This document shows positions 26,636-35,705 of a stretch of DNA of 64,000 nucleotides, piece by piece. The stretch lies in the NCBI RefSeq assembly GCF_017743865.1, contig NZ_JAGHRJ010000002.1, forward strand, positions 806,001 to 870,000, given 5' to 3'. Position 1 is the first letter of the stretch. Each line of letters starts with the position of its first letter. Origin of the DNA: Labrenzia sp. R4_2 (GTDB lineage Bacteria > Pseudomonadota > Alphaproteobacteria > Rhizobiales > Stappiaceae). The notes beneath the pieces were generated by a model. It searched no databases. It saw only the letters and a list, made by a program, of their open reading frames with translations, and had not been told where the DNA came from. A program made the translations under genes and the position numbers.

Positions 26636-26785
26636 CCCTTCTCCCCCCTTGAGGGGGAGATGTCTCCGGCAGGAGACAGAGGGGGGGTATAATCCAATCA
26701 TATTTTTCGGCATTTGTTGTTTGGCACAGGTTACCCCCCTCTGTCCGCATGTGCGGACATCTCCCCCTCAAAGGGGGGAGAAGGG
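26636..26785. repeat. 150-base extragenic palindrome
   Basis: The arm at 26636-26664 (CCCTTCTCCCCCC followed by TTGAGGGGGAGATGTC) is mirrored at 26756-26785 (GACATCTCCCCCTCA followed by AAGGGGGGAGAAGGG). Inside, ACAGAGGGGGG (26676-26686) is mirrored by CCCCCCTCTGT (26734-26744). The structure looks like a small MITE- or REP-type element. No coding capacity seen. Confidence 0.75.
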
Positions 26786-26860
26786 CGCAAGCGGCGGCCT
26801 TGGATTATCTCCGGAGTCCGCAGTGTTCTGGATTTCGGCTATGTCCCAAGTTCCTTGGGT

Positions 26861-27319
26861 TCAATCCACACGTGGAAAGACGCCCGTTTTTTTGACAAAG
26901 CCATAGACGAAGCTGGAATCGATCGAGGCGATGCAGCCTATGGGGTGGATGCGGTGGCGGATGAAATCCTCATAGGCATCAAGCCCGGAGACGACGACGC
27001 GCAGCTGGTAGTCGGTGGCACCTGTCATCACGACACATTCCAGAACCTCGTCCATCGCCATGACCCGGCTTTCGAAATGCTGGACGTCTTCGGCATTGTG
27101 CCGCTCCAGCCGGATGCGCACGAAGACGGTGACCGGCAGGCCGTAAGCCTTCGGGTCGACCTCGGCTGTATACCCCTTGATCGCCTCGCTCGCCTCCAGG
27201 ATCTTCACCCGGCGCAAACACGGCGACGGCGACAGGTTCACCTTGGCGGCGAGTTCCTGGTTGGTCATGCGGCCATTTTGTTGCAGTGCACGGATGATTT
27301 GCCGGTCTTTCGCGTCCAT
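26861..27319 (-). CDS. mdeR: Lrp/AsnC-family regulator, probable MdeR
   Basis: 152 residues. N-terminal helix-turn-helix: IIRALQQNGRMTNQELAAKV followed by NLSPSPCLRRVKILEASEAI. The C-terminal RAM ligand-binding domain has VTVFVRIRLERHNAEDVQHF and the late VVSGLDAYEDFIRHRI. It is divergent from the methionine gamma-lyase gene with a shared palindrome between them. In Pseudomonas putida an Lrp-type activator, MdeR, is encoded next to mdeA in the same way, so this is its likely counterpart, responding to methionine. Confidence 0.85.
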   Translation of the reverse strand: MDAKDRQIIRALQQNGRMTNQELAAKVNLSPSPCLRRVKILEASEAIKGYTAEVDPKAYGLPVTVFVRIRLERHNAEDVQHFESRVMAMDEVLECVVMTGATDYQLRVVVSGLDAYEDFIRHRIHPIGCIASIDSSFVYGFVKKTGVFPRVD

Positions 27320-27338
27320 TTCGAGGCCCTGTTAGCAG

Positions 27339-27372
27339 ATTATGCCAATAACTAATACTATGATGGCATAAT
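27339..27372. promoter_or_regulatory. Palindrome in the mdeR-mdeA promoter
   Basis: ATTATGCCA (27339-27347) is mirrored perfectly by TGGCATAAT (27364-27372) with a 16-base spacer. It lies between the two start codons and is a good candidate binding site for the Lrp-type regulator. Confidence 0.6.
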
Positions 27373-27432
27373 TTGAAAACTATTGCCATCGCCCTCGGCT
27401 CATCATGTCTCCAATTCAACGAGGGGACTTTC

Positions 27433-28638
27433 ATGACCGATCATCTCAAGGGCTTTGCCACCCGCGCCATCCACCACGCCTATGACCCGCTGCAGAACGA
27501 GGGCGCACTGACCCCGCCGCTGCACCTGACCTCGACCTTCGCGTTCGAGAGCGCGGAAGCGGGTGGCGAGATGTTTGCAGGCGAGCGCGCCGGTCACATT
27601 TATTCGCGCATTTCCAACCCGACGCTGGACCTTCTGGAACGCCGGATTGCATTGCTGGAAGGCGCGGAAGCCGGGCTGGCGCTCTCATCCGGCATGGGCG
27701 CGATCACCGCGGCTCTCTGGACGCTGCTGTCACCGGGCGACGAGATCATCGTCGACAAGACGCTCTACGGCTGCACCTTCGCCTACATGCATCATGGCCT
27801 GTCGAAATTCGGCATCACGGTGACCCATGTGGACCTGACCGAGCCGGAAAACCTGATCCCGGCGGTCAGCGATAAAACCCGTGTCGTCTATTTCGAAACC
27901 CCGGCCAATCCGAACATGCGGCTCGTGGATATTGCGGCGGTCTCCAAGATCGCCCATGAGGCGGGCGCCACCGTTGTCGTCGACAACACCTATGCGACCC
28001 CCTACCTCACCCGCCCGATCGAACTCGGCGCGGATCTGGTGCTGCATTCGGCCACCAAATATCTCGGCGGGCACGGCGATGTGGTCGCCGGTTTGATCGC
28101 AGGCCGGGCCGAGCAGGTTCAGGAAATCCGCCTCGTCGGTATGAAAGACATGACCGGCGCCGTCATGGCACCCTTCAATGCCATGCTGATCCTGCGCGGC
28201 CTGAAAACGTTGGCCCTGCGTATGGACCGCCACTGCGCCTCGGCCCAGCCGGTCGCCGAGTGGCTGGAAGCCCATCCGTCAGTTGGTGAGGTCTATTTCC
28301 CGGGGCTGACAAGCTTTGCACAGCATGATCTTGCCAAGCAGCAGATGGCCAAACCGGGCGCCATGATCGCGTTTGAGCTGAAAGGCGGGCTGGAAGCCGG
28401 CCGGTCCATGATGAACCGTTTGCAGATGATTGGACGCGCCGTGTCCCTGGGCGATGCGGAAACGCTGATCCAGCATCCGGCGACCATGACGCACTCGACC
28501 TATACGCCCGAAGAGCGGGCCGAACATGGAATCACAGATGGTCTTATTCGTTTGTCCGTTGGCCTGGAGGACATTGAGGACATCCTGGCGGATCTTGACC
28601 AGGCGCTGTCAGATGTCCCTGCATTCATGGCCGCTTAA
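27433..28638 (+). CDS. mdeA: L-methionine gamma-lyase
   Basis: 401-residue PLP enzyme of the Cys/Met metabolism family that cleaves methionine to methanethiol, ammonia and 2-oxobutyrate. The PLP lysine is in [12 protein letters not shown] (Lys209). The loop [13 protein letters not shown] holds Tyr112 and Cys114, matching the Tyr and Cys that distinguish methionine gamma-lyases from cystathionine synthases and lyases. The ATG at 27433 has GAGGGG upstream; the in-frame start at 27373 is not supported. The neighbours (Lrp regulators and a PDH-E1-like gene) match the P. putida mde cluster. Confidence 0.92.
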   Translation: MTDHLKGFATRAIHHAYDPLQNEGALTPPLHLTSTFAFESAEAGGEMFAGERAGHIYSRISNPTLDLLERRIALLEGAEAGLALSSGMGAITAALWTLLSPGDEIIVDKTLYGCTFAYMHHGLSKFGITVTHVDLTEPENLIPAVSDKTRVVYFETPANPNMRLVDIAAVSKIAHEAGATVVVDNTYATPYLTRPIELGADLVLHSATKYLGGHGDVVAGLIAGRAEQVQEIRLVGMKDMTGAVMAPFNAMLILRGLKTLALRMDRHCASAQPVAEWLEAHPSVGEVYFPGLTSFAQHDLAKQQMAKPGAMIAFELKGGLEAGRSMMNRLQMIGRAVSLGDAETLIQHPATMTHSTYTPEERAEHGITDGLIRLSVGLEDIEDILADLDQALSDVPAFMAA

Positions 28639-28641
28639 GGC

Positions 28642-29109
28642 TTAGGGTGTTCGGGCGACGCCGGATTTGACCCTTCTGAGCGGGATGGAGCTTTCGATAT
28701 TGGCAACGCCGGGCACCTTTGTGAGCTTGCCGGTCAAAAACGCTTCAAAGGCGGCAAGTCCAGTGGTCGCCACCCGCAGGAGGTAGTCCCGGTTGCCGGT
28801 CATCAGCCAGCAATCGACCACCTCCGGGAAAGCCTGAATGGCGGCTTCGAACTGATCAAGCGCCGCATCGACTTGTTTGTCCAGTTGCACGGAGACGAAG
28901 ACGGACACTTCGTAGCCGAGTTTCATCTCGTCGATCAGCGCGCAATATCCGGTGATGATGCCCTGATCTTCGAGCTGTCGTAGCCGACGGGCAACGGGTG
29001 TTGCACTCAGCCCGATCCGCTCTGAAAGGTCCTGTATCGAAATACGGCCATCCCTGCGCAATTCGCGCAGGATCTGAATATCAAATGCATCAAGCGCGCC
29101 GGAAGTCAC
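28642..29109 (-). CDS. Second Lrp/AsnC-family regulator
   Basis: 155 residues from a GTG at 29109 (a TTG one codon earlier is equally possible; both follow GGGGTAA). N-terminal HTH: ILRELRRDGRISIQDLSERI and GLSATPVARRLRQLEDQGII. The C-terminal RAM domain has VSVFVSVQLDKQVDAALDQF and LRVATTGLAAFEAFLTGKLT. It ends 3 bases after the mdeA stop, convergently, and is divergent from the E1-like gene, so it probably controls that gene. Its presence in addition to MdeR suggests the two mde enzymes are regulated by two separate Lrp-type proteins. Confidence 0.88.
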   Translation of the reverse strand: MTSGALDAFDIQILRELRRDGRISIQDLSERIGLSATPVARRLRQLEDQGIITGYCALIDEMKLGYEVSVFVSVQLDKQVDAALDQFEAAIQAFPEVVDCWLMTGNRDYLLRVATTGLAAFEAFLTGKLTKVPGVANIESSIPLRRVKSGVARTP

Positions 29110-29236
29110 CAAGTTTACCCCAATCCATAGTGATTACCAGCAACAAATAGCCTGATGTGGCGAGAGATCGCAAGAAACCAACTGAGGTACCGCGCTATAT
29201 TTGCGCTACGGCATGCCTTCGCGGGAGTTTGGCAGA

Positions 29237-31618
29237 ATGAAAACCACCCATCTGAAGACCATTGAACAACGCCTCTTGTGGTTGTCACACTGGATGATCC
29301 ATCACGCCAACCACATCCGTCCAAAGGTCGATGGCATCAAGATCGGCGGACACCAGGCCTCATCAGCGTCGATGGTCTCGATCATGACGGCTCTCTACTT
29401 CTCCGCGCTCCGCCCGGAAGACCGGGTCGCCGTCAAACCGCACGCCTCGCCCGTGTTCCATGCGATCCAGTATCTGATGGGCAATCAGACCCGCGAGAAT
29501 ATGGAGAATTTCCGGGGCTACGGCGGCGTGCAGAGTTACCCATCCCGCACCAAGGACGTCGACGATGTCGACTTCTCAACCGGCTCCGTCGGTCTGGGCG
29601 TTGCCATCACCTCCTTTGCCTCTCTGGTTCAGGATTATATCGCTGCCAAAGATTGGGCGGGCGATCAGCCACTCGGCCGCATGGTGGCGCTCGTGGGGGA
29701 TGCCGAACTCGACGAGGGCAATGTCTACGAGGCGCTGCAGGAAGGCTGGAAGAACGATCTGCGCAACACCTGGTGGGTGATCGACTACAACCGGCAATCG
29801 CTCGACGGGATCGTCCGCGAAGGCCTGTTCGAGCGCGTTGAAAAGATCTTTGATGCCTTCGGCTGGGACGTCGTGCGGGTCAAATACGGAGCTTTGCAGC
29901 GTGCGGCGTTTGAGGAACCGGGCGGCGGCAAACTCAGAGACTGGATCGATGCCTGTCCGAACCAGGAGTATGCCGCTCTTACCTTCATGGGAGGTGCGGT
30001 TTGGCGCAAACGCCTGATGGACGACCTTGGCGACCAAGGCGATGTCAGTGCCTTGATCGACCGCCGCAGTGATGCTGAGCTGGCAGCACTGATGGAGAAC
30101 CTCGGCGGCAATTGCGTAGAGACGATGGCTGAAACCTTCGCGTCGATCACACACGACCGCCCGACCTGCTTCCTCGCCTACACGATCAAGGGGTGGGGCA
30201 CGCCAATTGCCGGGCACAAGGACAATCACGGCGGCCTGATGAACAAGGCCCAGTTCGCCGATTGGCAGGCTCATATGGGCGTTCCGGCAGGCGCCGAGTG
30301 GGAGCCGTTCGCAGCCGTTGATCATCCAGAAGATCTGCAGGCCTTTCTGCAAGACGTCCCGTTCTTTGCCCGCGGCACGCGCCGGTTTACCGACGCCAAG
30401 CTGAATGTGCCGGAAATCTCCCTCGACACGGCGAAGTCGACATCAACGCAGGCAGCGTTCGGCAAGATCCTCGATGATCTTTCCAAAGGTGACAGCGCGC
30501 TGGCAGAGCGGATCGTGACCACATCGCCGGATGTCACCGGGACCACAAGCCTCGGCGCCTGGGTCAACCGGCGCAAGCTCTTTGCACGCGCCGCGCAGGC
30601 TGATGCGTTCATTGAGCACCGGATCCCGTCAACGGCCAAATGGGAATTTACGCCGGACGGCCAGCACATTGAGCTTGGCATTGCCGAGATGAACCTGATG
30701 CTGCTCTTGGGCGCAGCCGGCCTGTCGCATTCCCTGTTCGGCAAACGCCTCATTCCCATCGGGACCGTCTACGACCCCTTCGTCTGCCGCGGTCTCGATG
30801 CCTTGAACTACGCCTGTTATCAGGACGCCCGCTTCATTCTGGTCGGTACGCCCTCCGGCGTTACCCTGGCGCCGGAAGGCGGCGCGCACCAATCGGTCGG
30901 CACGCCCCTCATCGGCATGAGCCAGGATGGTCTGGCGGCCTTTGAACCGGCCTTTGCCGACGAGCTTGCCGTTATCATGCAATGGGCCTTCGAATACGTT
31001 CAGCGCGACGGCGATGGCCAACCGGATGAGCGCACATGGCTGCGCGATGAGACCGGAGGATCTGTCTATCTGCGTTTGACCACCAACCCGATCGAGCAAC
31101 CGGGCAAGCGGGTCGATGAAGACTTCCGCCAGGGAGCCATTGATGGGGCCTACTGGCTGCGCAAGCCTGGTCCGAACTGCGATGTCGTCATTGCCTATCA
31201 GGGTGCGGTGGCGCCCGAAGCGATCCGTGCGGCCGGAATGATCGGTGAAGCGCGCCGGGACGTCGGCGTTCTCGCAATCACGTCAGCCGACCGGCTCAAT
31301 GCCGGTTGGACTGCAGCCCAGCGCGCCCGGTCCCGCGGCAACAAAGCAGCCACATCGCACATCGAAAACCTGATGTCCGGCCTGCCCAGGCACTGCAAGG
31401 TCATCACCGTAATTGACGGACATCCGGCAACCCTGTCCTGGATTGGGGCGGTGGGCGGTCACCAGACGATCCCGTTGGGCGTGGAACACTTCGGCCAGAC
31501 CGGCACCATCGGCGATCTCTACCGGCACCATGGTCTGGACGCAGCTGCCATTGTCGAAAAAGTGCAAGGCCTGACAGAAGGAAAACCTGCACCCGGCTAC
31601 GGATTAGCTGCAGAATAG
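29237..31618 (+). CDS. mdeB: Homodimeric PDH E1-like enzyme, probable MdeB
   Basis: 793 residues, thiamine-diphosphate enzyme of the AceE/transketolase group. The TPP/Mg motif runs from GDAE (154-157) to the Asn in IDYNRQSLDG (Asn185). GGHQASSASM, the AHMG-type hinge region, and a pyrimidine domain with EMNLMLLLGAAGLSHSLFGK follow. P. putida MdeB, encoded beside methionine gamma-lyase, is of this type and is thought to decarboxylate 2-oxobutyrate toward propionyl-CoA; the same role is inferred here. No E2 or E3 genes are adjacent. The ATG at 29237 has GGGAG upstream; 12 further residues upstream are not supported. Confidence 0.85.
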   Translation: MKTTHLKTIEQRLLWLSHWMIHHANHIRPKVDGIKIGGHQASSASMVSIMTALYFSALRPEDRVAVKPHASPVFHAIQYLMGNQTRENMENFRGYGGVQSYPSRTKDVDDVDFSTGSVGLGVAITSFASLVQDYIAAKDWAGDQPLGRMVALVGDAELDEGNVYEALQEGWKNDLRNTWWVIDYNRQSLDGIVREGLFERVEKIFDAFGWDVVRVKYGALQRAAFEEPGGGKLRDWIDACPNQEYAALTFMGGAVWRKRLMDDLGDQGDVSALIDRRSDAELAALMENLGGNCVETMAETFASITHDRPTCFLAYTIKGWGTPIAGHKDNHGGLMNKAQFADWQAHMGVPAGAEWEPFAAVDHPEDLQAFLQDVPFFARGTRRFTDAKLNVPEISLDTAKSTSTQAAFGKILDDLSKGDSALAERIVTTSPDVTGTTSLGAWVNRRKLFARAAQADAFIEHRIPSTAKWEFTPDGQHIELGIAEMNLMLLLGAAGLSHSLFGKRLIPIGTVYDPFVCRGLDALNYACYQDARFILVGTPSGVTLAPEGGAHQSVGTPLIGMSQDGLAAFEPAFADELAVIMQWAFEYVQRDGDGQPDERTWLRDETGGSVYLRLTTNPIEQPGKRVDEDFRQGAIDGAYWLRKPGPNCDVVIAYQGAVAPEAIRAAGMIGEARRDVGVLAITSADRLNAGWTAAQRARSRGNKAATSHIENLMSGLPRHCKVITVIDGHPATLSWIGAVGGHQTIPLGVEHFGQTGTIGDLYRHHGLDAAAIVEKVQGLTEGKPAPGYGLAAE

Positions 31619-31846
31619 CTGCAGCCTTTCCGCCACCACAAAGGCTCTTAAATCCCGTTTATCCCACGTTTAGCGTTTCAGATATCCCCTGAAACGCTGG
31701 CGTTATTCGGCAAAAATTGCCGAATCGCCTAACATGAACGCAAGGTGAATGCCGGATTCAGGGTGAGTATAGGTGCGTTCCGCCATTCTCCGTCCATACC
31801 GCAGCGCCCCAAATCGGACCGGGGCCAGGACATGGGAACGGGGACT

Positions 31847-32128
31847 ATGAACAAGTTTGCTTACGCAACCATCGCAGTGGCCGCAGTGATCGGCGCCGGA
31901 TTGACCTTCGAACTGGTGATGCCCACTCCGCAAGACAGTGAATTGCGCCGGGTGGAATGCCAGGCCCTCACCATGTTCACACCTTCCCGCAGCAAAAGCG
32001 CCGACGAACTTTGCGAGAACTACGGTGGCGTTGCCTTGAAGGATGCTGAGCCTAGCAAGGAAGGGCTGGTGATCCTGGTGCGCAACCAGCCGGTTGGCGG
32101 TTTCGCAGGCAATCCGAAGGTTCAATAA
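31847..32128 (+). CDS. Small exported or membrane-anchored protein
   Basis: 93 residues from the ATG at 31847 (an ATG five codons earlier is an alternative). An N-terminal hydrophobic segment, KFAYATIAVAAVIGAGLTFE, is either an uncleaved anchor or a signal peptide. The rest is soluble with two cysteines (VECQAL and ELCENYGG) and a FTPSRSKSADELCEN stretch that could form a disulfide in the periplasm. I do not recognise the family. Its end overlaps the end of the convergent cyclase gene by 7 bases. Confidence 0.6.
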   Translation: MNKFAYATIAVAAVIGAGLTFELVMPTPQDSELRRVECQALTMFTPSRSKSADELCENYGGVALKDAEPSKEGLVILVRNQPVGGFAGNPKVQ

Positions 32129-33702
32129 CCGCTTTCAGACGCAGCTAGCGCTCCAGAAACGGATTGTGCAAAGGCTTCGACGTCTTCCTGGACATTATGA
32201 AGGGCGAGCGCCCCCAGCCGTTCCATCGGTTTAGCCGTCGCTTCAGCCACTTCTCGTGACATAACAACGGCATGGCCGCGGGTCTTGCCATACTCTCCGA
32301 GCCGGGCAGCGATATTGGCGGCGCTTCCGATGACAGTGAAGTCGAGCCGCTCCCGCGACCCGACGTTGCCGTAAGTCACCTCACCATACGCAATGCCAAT
32401 GGCAGAGGTGAGCGGATGATGGTCGGTTCCCGCGACATCTGCCAGTTTCTCGACAATCTGTTCCGCGCTTGCGACCGCTTGAGCGCAGGCCTGCTGATTG
32501 CCCTGACTGGCCGGAAAGATCGCCAGAACGGCATCCCCGATAAATTTCAGGACCTCACCTTCATGAGCATTCACTATGTCGGTGGCGACCTCAAAAAAGC
32601 GGTTGAGCTCCCGCACATAAGCTTCCCGGCCAAGCTCTGTTTCAAGCCGGGTGGAGTGCCGCAGGTCGCAAAACAGGATCGCCGCGTCAATGACATCGCC
32701 GTCTCCGCGCCGGATCTCACCACCAAGAACGCGGGCCCCAGTTCTTTTGCCCAGATAAGTCTCCAGCAGAGAGGTCGCATTGGATGTAAGCGCGAACACC
32801 TCAAACAAGCGGCTGATCAGCGCGGAGCATTCAAAAACCAGTCCGAGATTGGCTGTCGTAAAGCCGTTCGGGTGATCGCTGGCAAGGGTCAAAACATTGA
32901 CGCGGCCGTCCGAAAACGGCAAAGGCATGGCGACATAATCCGTCACACCTTGCTTTCGGAAATCCTCCATCACCGGGAAACTGAACTCATCGGGATTGGT
33001 GTCGAGTTTTTGACGGATCCCGCCCAGCCCATCAGCCACATGCCGGAGCGGGCTTTCCTGAAAAATCGGGCTTTCCATGAGCTCATAGGAAGGCTGCCGG
33101 CTCTCGATCGTGTCCCCTTCCCGGTTCCAGATGATGTGCCGGCCGGCAATCATGGGATGAAGCGACCAGACGAGAACACTCATTCGCCAGACTGCAACGC
33201 CATCAGCTACCAGCCGCTTGCCCAGCGCAGCCAACAGCTCCTCAGGCGACTTGGCTGTCCAGGCCTCGCGCAAAAGCCAGTCTACCGTTGGGCCGGAAAT
33301 ATTGCCTCCGAGGATCGTATCAATCGCCGATCCGTTATGAGTAACATGCAGCCCATCTGCCGGCATGAAAGCAAGGCATCCGTCCACGGCCTGACCTTCA
33401 GGCAGGGCATTGGGATACCGCCAGGCCCCGTTTTCCAGAACGCGAGCGCCCACATGGACATGACTGTAAGAAGCCGTTCCCTTGAACGGGCAGAACGTCC
33501 TGTGCTCTGAGGCCGGTTCGAGTTTGGCGACAATGTCTTCTTCTGGAAAATAGACCACCGGCGGCAAACGCGTTTCATACATCACCCGGGCACGAGTGGA
33601 GCGCGCCAGAACCTCACCACCAAGTAAGGCAACGGTTTCCCCGGCAAGTGGCTCCACCACGATGGTGTAGTCGTTCGACGTCAATTGCGGGCGCGCTGTC
33701 AT
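32122..33702 (-). CDS. Class III nucleotide cyclase with N-terminal DUF427 domain
   Basis: 526 residues from the ATG at 33702 (a TTG 13 codons earlier is possible). Residues about 12-118 form a DUF427 domain, marked by EHRTFCPFKGTASY at 67-80. A middle region (about 140-310) with LVWSLHPMIAGRHIIWNREG is the input region seen in many rhizobial adenylate cyclases. The C-terminal catalytic domain has both metal aspartates, ILFCDLRHSTRLE and KFIGDAVLAIF, and the FTVIGSAANIAARL transition-state region with Asn and Arg, so it should make cAMP (or cGMP). DUF427 is usually a stand-alone protein, so the fusion suggests it acts as sensor. Cytoplasmic; no membrane segment seen. Confidence 0.88.
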   Translation of the reverse strand: MTARPQLTSNDYTIVVEPLAGETVALLGGEVLARSTRARVMYETRLPPVVYFPEEDIVAKLEPASEHRTFCPFKGTASYSHVHVGARVLENGAWRYPNALPEGQAVDGCLAFMPADGLHVTHNGSAIDTILGGNISGPTVDWLLREAWTAKSPEELLAALGKRLVADGVAVWRMSVLVWSLHPMIAGRHIIWNREGDTIESRQPSYELMESPIFQESPLRHVADGLGGIRQKLDTNPDEFSFPVMEDFRKQGVTDYVAMPLPFSDGRVNVLTLASDHPNGFTTANLGLVFECSALISRLFEVFALTSNATSLLETYLGKRTGARVLGGEIRRGDGDVIDAAILFCDLRHSTRLETELGREAYVRELNRFFEVATDIVNAHEGEVLKFIGDAVLAIFPASQGNQQACAQAVASAEQIVEKLADVAGTDHHPLTSAIGIAYGEVTYGNVGSRERLDFTVIGSAANIAARLGEYGKTRGHAVVMSREVAEATAKPMERLGALALHNVQEDVEAFAQSVSGALAASESGY

Positions 33703-33777
33703 GCTTGAAAGATAGAAACGCACCGGAGCATTGTCCAGCAATCCAGCGATGCGGGTCCGCAGGTAGGTTTGTTTCGA

Positions 33778-34719
33778 TTACTCAGCTGCAAAGAGCCTCG
33801 CGGTCATAGCAAGGCTCGCCCCGCACGGCTCTTCTGCTTCACCGCTGCTCTCTTCCCCGGCGCCTTCCTGTGGGCGCAAACTTACAAAATCGTAGAGCTT
33901 GCGATCAAGCAGATGCGATGGCCGTGTGTGGCCGAGCGCACGGGCCATAACACCCAGACGGCCTGGTGTTTCTCTTTCCCAGGCCTGGAGCATGCGTTTG
34001 ACTTCCTCACGCTGCAGACCATCCTGCGAGCCACACAAGTTGCACGGGATGATCAGGAATTCCATGCCGTCGGAAAACTTCTGGATGTCGCGCTCCGCCG
34101 CATAGGCAAGCGGGCGCAAAACCAAGAGATCGCCCTCGTCGTTGATCAGCTTGGGCGGCATCGATGCGAGCCGCCCGCCATGAAACAGGTTCATGAAAAA
34201 CGTTTCGAGAATATCGTCGCGGTGGTGACCGAGGACGATGGCCTCGCATCCCTGCTCCCGTGCCACTCGGTAAAAGATTCCCCGGCGCAAACGCGAGCAC
34301 AGCGAACAGTAGGTCCGGTGTTCCGGGATCTTGTCGGTGACAATGGAATAGGTGTCCTCGCGCACGATGATGTGCTCGATGCCGTTGTCTTCAAAGAACT
34401 TCGGCAGGATCTCCGGCGGGAACCCCGGCTGGGCCTGGTCGAGATTGCAGGCGACCAGATCTACCGGCAGCAGCCCGCGCCACTTCAGCTCGATCAAAAC
34501 CGCCAGGAGCGTGTAGCTGTCCTTGCCACCGGACAGACAGACCAGCCACTTGGGCCGGCTGGTCTCAGATGCCCCCTCCGGCACCATCCCGAAATCGCTG
34601 ATGGCTTCGCGGGCCTGGCGCAGAAGCCGCTTGCGCAGTTTCTTGAACTCAACGCTCGATGGCGCTTTGCGCAGGAGCGCTGGAACGTCGATGTTCGTGC
34701 TGTCGGCAATGTCGTTCAT
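33778..34719 (-). CDS. ttcA: tRNA 2-thiocytidine biosynthesis protein TtcA
   Basis: ATP- and iron-sulfur-dependent enzyme that thiolates cytidine 32 of tRNA. 313 residues from the ATG at 34719, matching the E. coli length of about 311; an in-frame extension to 34821 is not needed. PP-loop SGGKDS at 63-68, the first cluster cysteines in [11 protein letters not shown] (Cys138, Cys141) and a further cysteine pair in [14 protein letters not shown] are present. The C-terminus has about 40 extra low-complexity residues with [18 protein letters not shown] text. It ends 75 bases from the cyclase start and might be co-transcribed with it. Confidence 0.94.
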   Translation of the reverse strand: MNDIADSTNIDVPALLRKAPSSVEFKKLRKRLLRQAREAISDFGMVPEGASETSRPKWLVCLSGGKDSYTLLAVLIELKWRGLLPVDLVACNLDQAQPGFPPEILPKFFEDNGIEHIIVREDTYSIVTDKIPEHRTYCSLCSRLRRGIFYRVAREQGCEAIVLGHHRDDILETFFMNLFHGGRLASMPPKLINDEGDLLVLRPLAYAAERDIQKFSDGMEFLIIPCNLCGSQDGLQREEVKRMLQAWERETPGRLGVMARALGHTRPSHLLDRKLYDFVSLRPQEGAGEESSGEAEEPCGASLAMTARLFAAE

Positions 34720-34887
34720 GATCTGATGCCCTGGGACCCTGTCCGTAAACAATTGACGGCTGACATACCGGATTGCGGTCTCAAGGCCAAGAACTCTGGG
34801 CGGATAATTCCCCTCCATCATCGACCACCCTAGTCCTAGCCCAATTTCTCGGTTGCCAGACTTGTCATAAATGACTAATGACTGATT

Positions 34888-34909
34888 TGTTATGTAATAA
34901 CATTACATA
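34888..34909. promoter_or_regulatory. Candidate Zur operator upstream of zinT
   Basis: Two overlapping perfect palindromes: TGTTAT-GTA-ATAACA (34888-34902) and TATGTAAT-AAC-ATTACATA (34891-34909). They lie 22 bases before the start of a zinc-binding protein gene. AT-rich dyads with ATGTTAT/ATAACAT-like halves are typical of alphaproteobacterial Zur boxes. Assignment is by position and pattern. Confidence 0.65.
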
Positions 34910-34930
34910 TCTTGTAAAAAGAGGTTTATC

Positions 34931-35620
34931 GTGAAGTTTCATTCGTCTGCAGGTCTTCTCCAAGCAACTGCTCTCAAGTTGGGTTTGGCTCTGGCTCTTT
35001 TCGCTGCTGCGCCTGTCGCAGCTAGCGAAAAGGCGCAATCAAAAGACCACAATCACAGTCACTCTCACGGGTCCCATTCCAAGGAGTCAGAAATCTACAA
35101 AGGCTACTTTGAGGATGATCAGATTGAGAACCGGTCCCTCTCCGATTGGGCGGGAAACTGGCAATCGGTCTATCCGCACCTCACTGAAGGGACACTGGAC
35201 CCGGTCATGGACCACAAGGCCGAACACGGCACAAAAACTGCCGGTGAGTACAAGGACTATTACCTGATCGGCTACAAAACCGACGTTGATTCCATAGAGA
35301 TTGACGGAGATATCGTCCGCTTTGTCAAAGACAGCGGAACCGCAAGCGGCGCCTATACCTATGACGGCTATGAAATCCTGACCTACAAGAAGGGCAATCG
35401 TGGTGTTCGCTACATCTTCCAAAAAGTGTCAGGCGATGAAAGCGCGCCGGAGTACATCCAGTTCAGCGACCATAAAATTTCACCGGCAGCAGCAGATCAC
35501 TACCACCTGTACTGGGGAGACGATCGGGCAGCCCTTTTGAAAGAAGTGACCAACTGGCCAACCTACTATCCGGCTGAGTTGACCGGTCAGCAGATCGTGG
35601 AAGAAATGGTGGCCCACTAA
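34931..35620 (+). CDS. zinT: ZinT-family periplasmic zinc-binding protein
   Basis: 229 residues. An N-terminal signal peptide (LGLALALFAAAPVAA, cleavage near residue 32) is followed by a His-rich metal-catching stretch with HNHSHSHGSH and then the ZinT lipocalin-like domain: YFEDDQIENRSLSDWAGNWQ, SVYPHL, MDHKAEHG and the late YHLYWG. ZinT captures zinc in the periplasm and hands it to ZnuABC; no znu genes are nearby. A Zur-type palindrome directly upstream implies induction in zinc starvation. The start codon may be GTG/ATG at 34931 with AAAGAGG upstream. Confidence 0.93.
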   Translation: MKFHSSAGLLQATALKLGLALALFAAAPVAASEKAQSKDHNHSHSHGSHSKESEIYKGYFEDDQIENRSLSDWAGNWQSVYPHLTEGTLDPVMDHKAEHGTKTAGEYKDYYLIGYKTDVDSIEIDGDIVRFVKDSGTASGAYTYDGYEILTYKKGNRGVRYIFQKVSGDESAPEYIQFSDHKISPAAADHYHLYWGDDRAALLKEVTNWPTYYPAELTGQQIVEEMVAH

Positions 35621-35705
35621 ACCGCCTCTCCAAGGCGCCCTTGAAGATACATCCCCGCCACCGTGGCGCGGATGTAATTGCATAAGACCCAGCGCCAAAA
35701 GAAGG

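Larger units (their letters stand above)
26426..26860. other. Repeat-rich intergenic region
   Basis: 435 bases without a gene between the phosphofructokinase and the Lrp gene that ends at 26861. It is filled by extragenic inverted repeats, listed separately, and by a short related piece, CCTCTCCCATGGGGAGATG, near 26583-26601. Confidence 0.7.

Noticed and set aside
32272..33510. 412-codon plus-strand frame over the cyclase gene
   Set aside because: Antisense to a gene with intact catalytic motifs; no domain in the predicted protein.
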